This document shows positions 62,365 to 64,000 of a stretch of DNA of 64,000 nucleotides, one piece after another. The translations under genes and the position numbers were made by a program. The notes beneath the pieces were generated by a model that worked only from the letters and a program-made list of their open reading frames with translations, ran no database searches and had not been told where the DNA came from. Position 1 is the first letter of the stretch; every line of letters starts with the position of its first letter. The stretch spans positions 9,495,314 through 9,559,313 of the forward strand of contig CM068828.1 in the NCBI GenBank assembly GCA_028554795.2, in the 5' to 3' direction. This DNA comes from Sinohyriopsis cumingii (lineage: Eukaryota > Mollusca > Bivalvia > Unionida > Unionidae).

Positions 62365-63652
62365 ATGATGCCAAAGTTAGTCGTTTTGTTTGTTAGTCTT
62401 AACGGCACTTTTAACACCTTGTTAACTATATCGTACCAAGGAAATGGGAGCAAAGTACCTTCCTACAAGAGAAACATGGGGAAAATGGTATTTGCCGACT
62501 CTATACATTCTCTTAAACTGCTATGTTTGATGCTACAAATGCAAATAAGCCGCCATAATAACAAATGTGATTCAATACATACTTTTAACCCTCAACCGAT
62601 TCCATCCCCACAAGCTGACCTTGAAAGAGTTTAAACAACAGAATATTGCTGTAGATTATTGTGCATTTTGACACAACTTTACTGTACCCAATATAAAAGC
62701 TTGCCAATCGCTTCCCGTGTAGGTCGGTGGTTCTTCCTGGGATTTCCGTTATCAAACATACTGGCTGCCATATGTGACCTATCGTGTGCAGGAAAAGGGC
62801 GTTAAAGCCCACAAAACTAAACCTAACCAATCGTATCCGATATATTCATAAATTATTATACTCCTGAACATTATTATTCTTTAGTCATGCGAGACTATTT
62901 GCAGACGATTGATCTTTGACATATAAATGCTTATGAAACAATATGTTCAGATCAATGATCTTCAAACTCTAAAGTCATGGTCTAACCAATAGCTATGATC
63001 TTTAATCCCAACAAAACTGATGCTACGCTGTTAAATATTAAATTGTCCGGTTCTCTCCGATGTATTGTCTTTAATAACGAATAATTAGCTTTACACAATA
63101 TAATAAATATTTGGCTGTAATTCTTTTTGGTGTTTGAAAATGGTCAACACAAATACAGTATGTATCCACAATGATAGGATCACTTAAGGCACTAAAAGTC
63201 TTTAGAAATACTAAACTTCTCATTCACACTAATACATTTTTTGTATGGCCTTTATAAATTTATTCTGAAAATCACACAAACAGATTAAAGATGGTCCAGT
63301 TTGATCTAGAACAAATAGCTACTGAACTCGTTAGGAATACCAGAACTTAAATATTGTATTTGGGGAAATTGATTTGTCAGCATTACACCAAGACGTAAAT
63401 TCCGTAAACTATGTAAATCGTATAGAATTCTTAACAGTTACTGTCCCGTTTCATCTTTGTCATCTTTAATCACCTCCTACAGACAGTCTGCCAAATTAGA
63501 AAGTAAGAAATTGATTTGATTTCGAAATTCGAAACTTTTAATTAGTAGTATCAAAGAGGCATTTAATACTTTGACCCTATAGTTCCTGAAAATGTACGAC
63601 TTTCCCTCAACCTTTTGTGAATTTAGAAGAGTTATAACTTGAGATATATAGA

Positions 63653-63802
63653 ATCTATGTTGTGGTTTGGACCGAGACAAGGAAATCTCAGTCAAAAGTT
63701 TATATTTTTTTGTCTCCCCACGAGGCTTACCGGAGTGGTGAGACATATAATATAAACCCGCGACTGCGATTTCCTTGTCTCGGTCCAAGCCCCAACGTAG
63801 AT
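63653..63802. repeat. Foldback repeat with 35-bp arms
   Basis: The left arm 63653-63687 and right arm 63768-63802 are inverse copies around TTGGACCGAGACAAGGAAAT with three mismatches, enclosing 80 bp. It could be a MITE or a hairpin-forming transcript. Confidence 0.85.
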
Positions 63803-64000
63803 TTTTTTCTCACCCAATATTTTCCTTTAAAGTAAAAAGAATTCTGCACTAGTGTTCACGTACAATGTTTACATGATGCGCATGAATATAAATATGTTAA
63901 TGAGGGCTGTGGCGTGACCGTTGCGTCCGACGTACACAGTTTATACTCGTGAGCAAAGAAAAACAACAACATAAAACGTCGCATAATAATGAGATATTAT

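Overview
The window looks like AT-rich genomic DNA of a mollusc, most likely a bivalve. A seven-exon gene with canonical GT/AG introns, long TA and CA microsatellites, a tRNA-derived SINE of the kind seen in bivalves (24780-25020) and several minisatellites all point to a metazoan. The bivalve call is inference.

Three viral or transposon relics sit around one host gene. (1) 1-9240 is a decayed Maverick/Polinton copy, cut by the window edge and carrying an internal deletion of about 6.3 kb. (2) 13800-20170, inside an intron, is a far older fossil. Its only recognisable gene is a protein-primed DNA polymerase B of a different lineage. (3) 35243-55866 is a complete 20,624-bp Polinton. It has terminal inverted repeats of about 395 bp, AG...CT ends and a perfect 6-bp target duplication ACTAGG. 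The host gene (exons between 10906 and 30959, + strand) is the C-terminal half of a DUF885 protein with the HExxPGHH motif; all seven exons join in phase.

The complete Polinton reads, left to right: TIR; four small minus-strand genes in repeated cassettes; adenain-like protease; a small CxxC/HxxxxC protein; major capsid; penton-like capsid; a two-helix membrane protein; rve integrase with chromodomain; several core or structural genes; FtsK/HerA-type packaging ATPase; four small genes; two BIR (IAP-like) proteins; protein-primed DNA polymerase B; then a zinc-knuckle gene (+), a coiled-coil gene (-), a small basic protein gene (+) and the right TIR. Most replication and virion genes carry stop codons or frameshifts. 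The protease, the BIR proteins and most small genes are open. It is therefore a full-length but defective copy, with TIRs differing by roughly 2 percent.

The most striking signal is at the 3' ends of the genes near both termini. Six sites carry what looks like a replication-dependent histone mRNA 3' end: a 6-bp stem with TTTC loop (GGCCCTTTTCAGGGCC), usually followed by an ACCCA-like flank and then a purine-rich AAAAGA box 12-15 nt later, as expected for a U7 snRNA site. Most lie 18-32 nt after the stop codon. Two more remnants occur at the same places in the decayed copy. The left-end genes also share a 24-nt promoter box 63-77 nt upstream of the ATG, and the right-end promoter has CCAAT, CRE/E-box and TATA elements. 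I infer that this Polinton places its terminal genes under the histone (S-phase) mRNA processing pathway. I know of no description of that.
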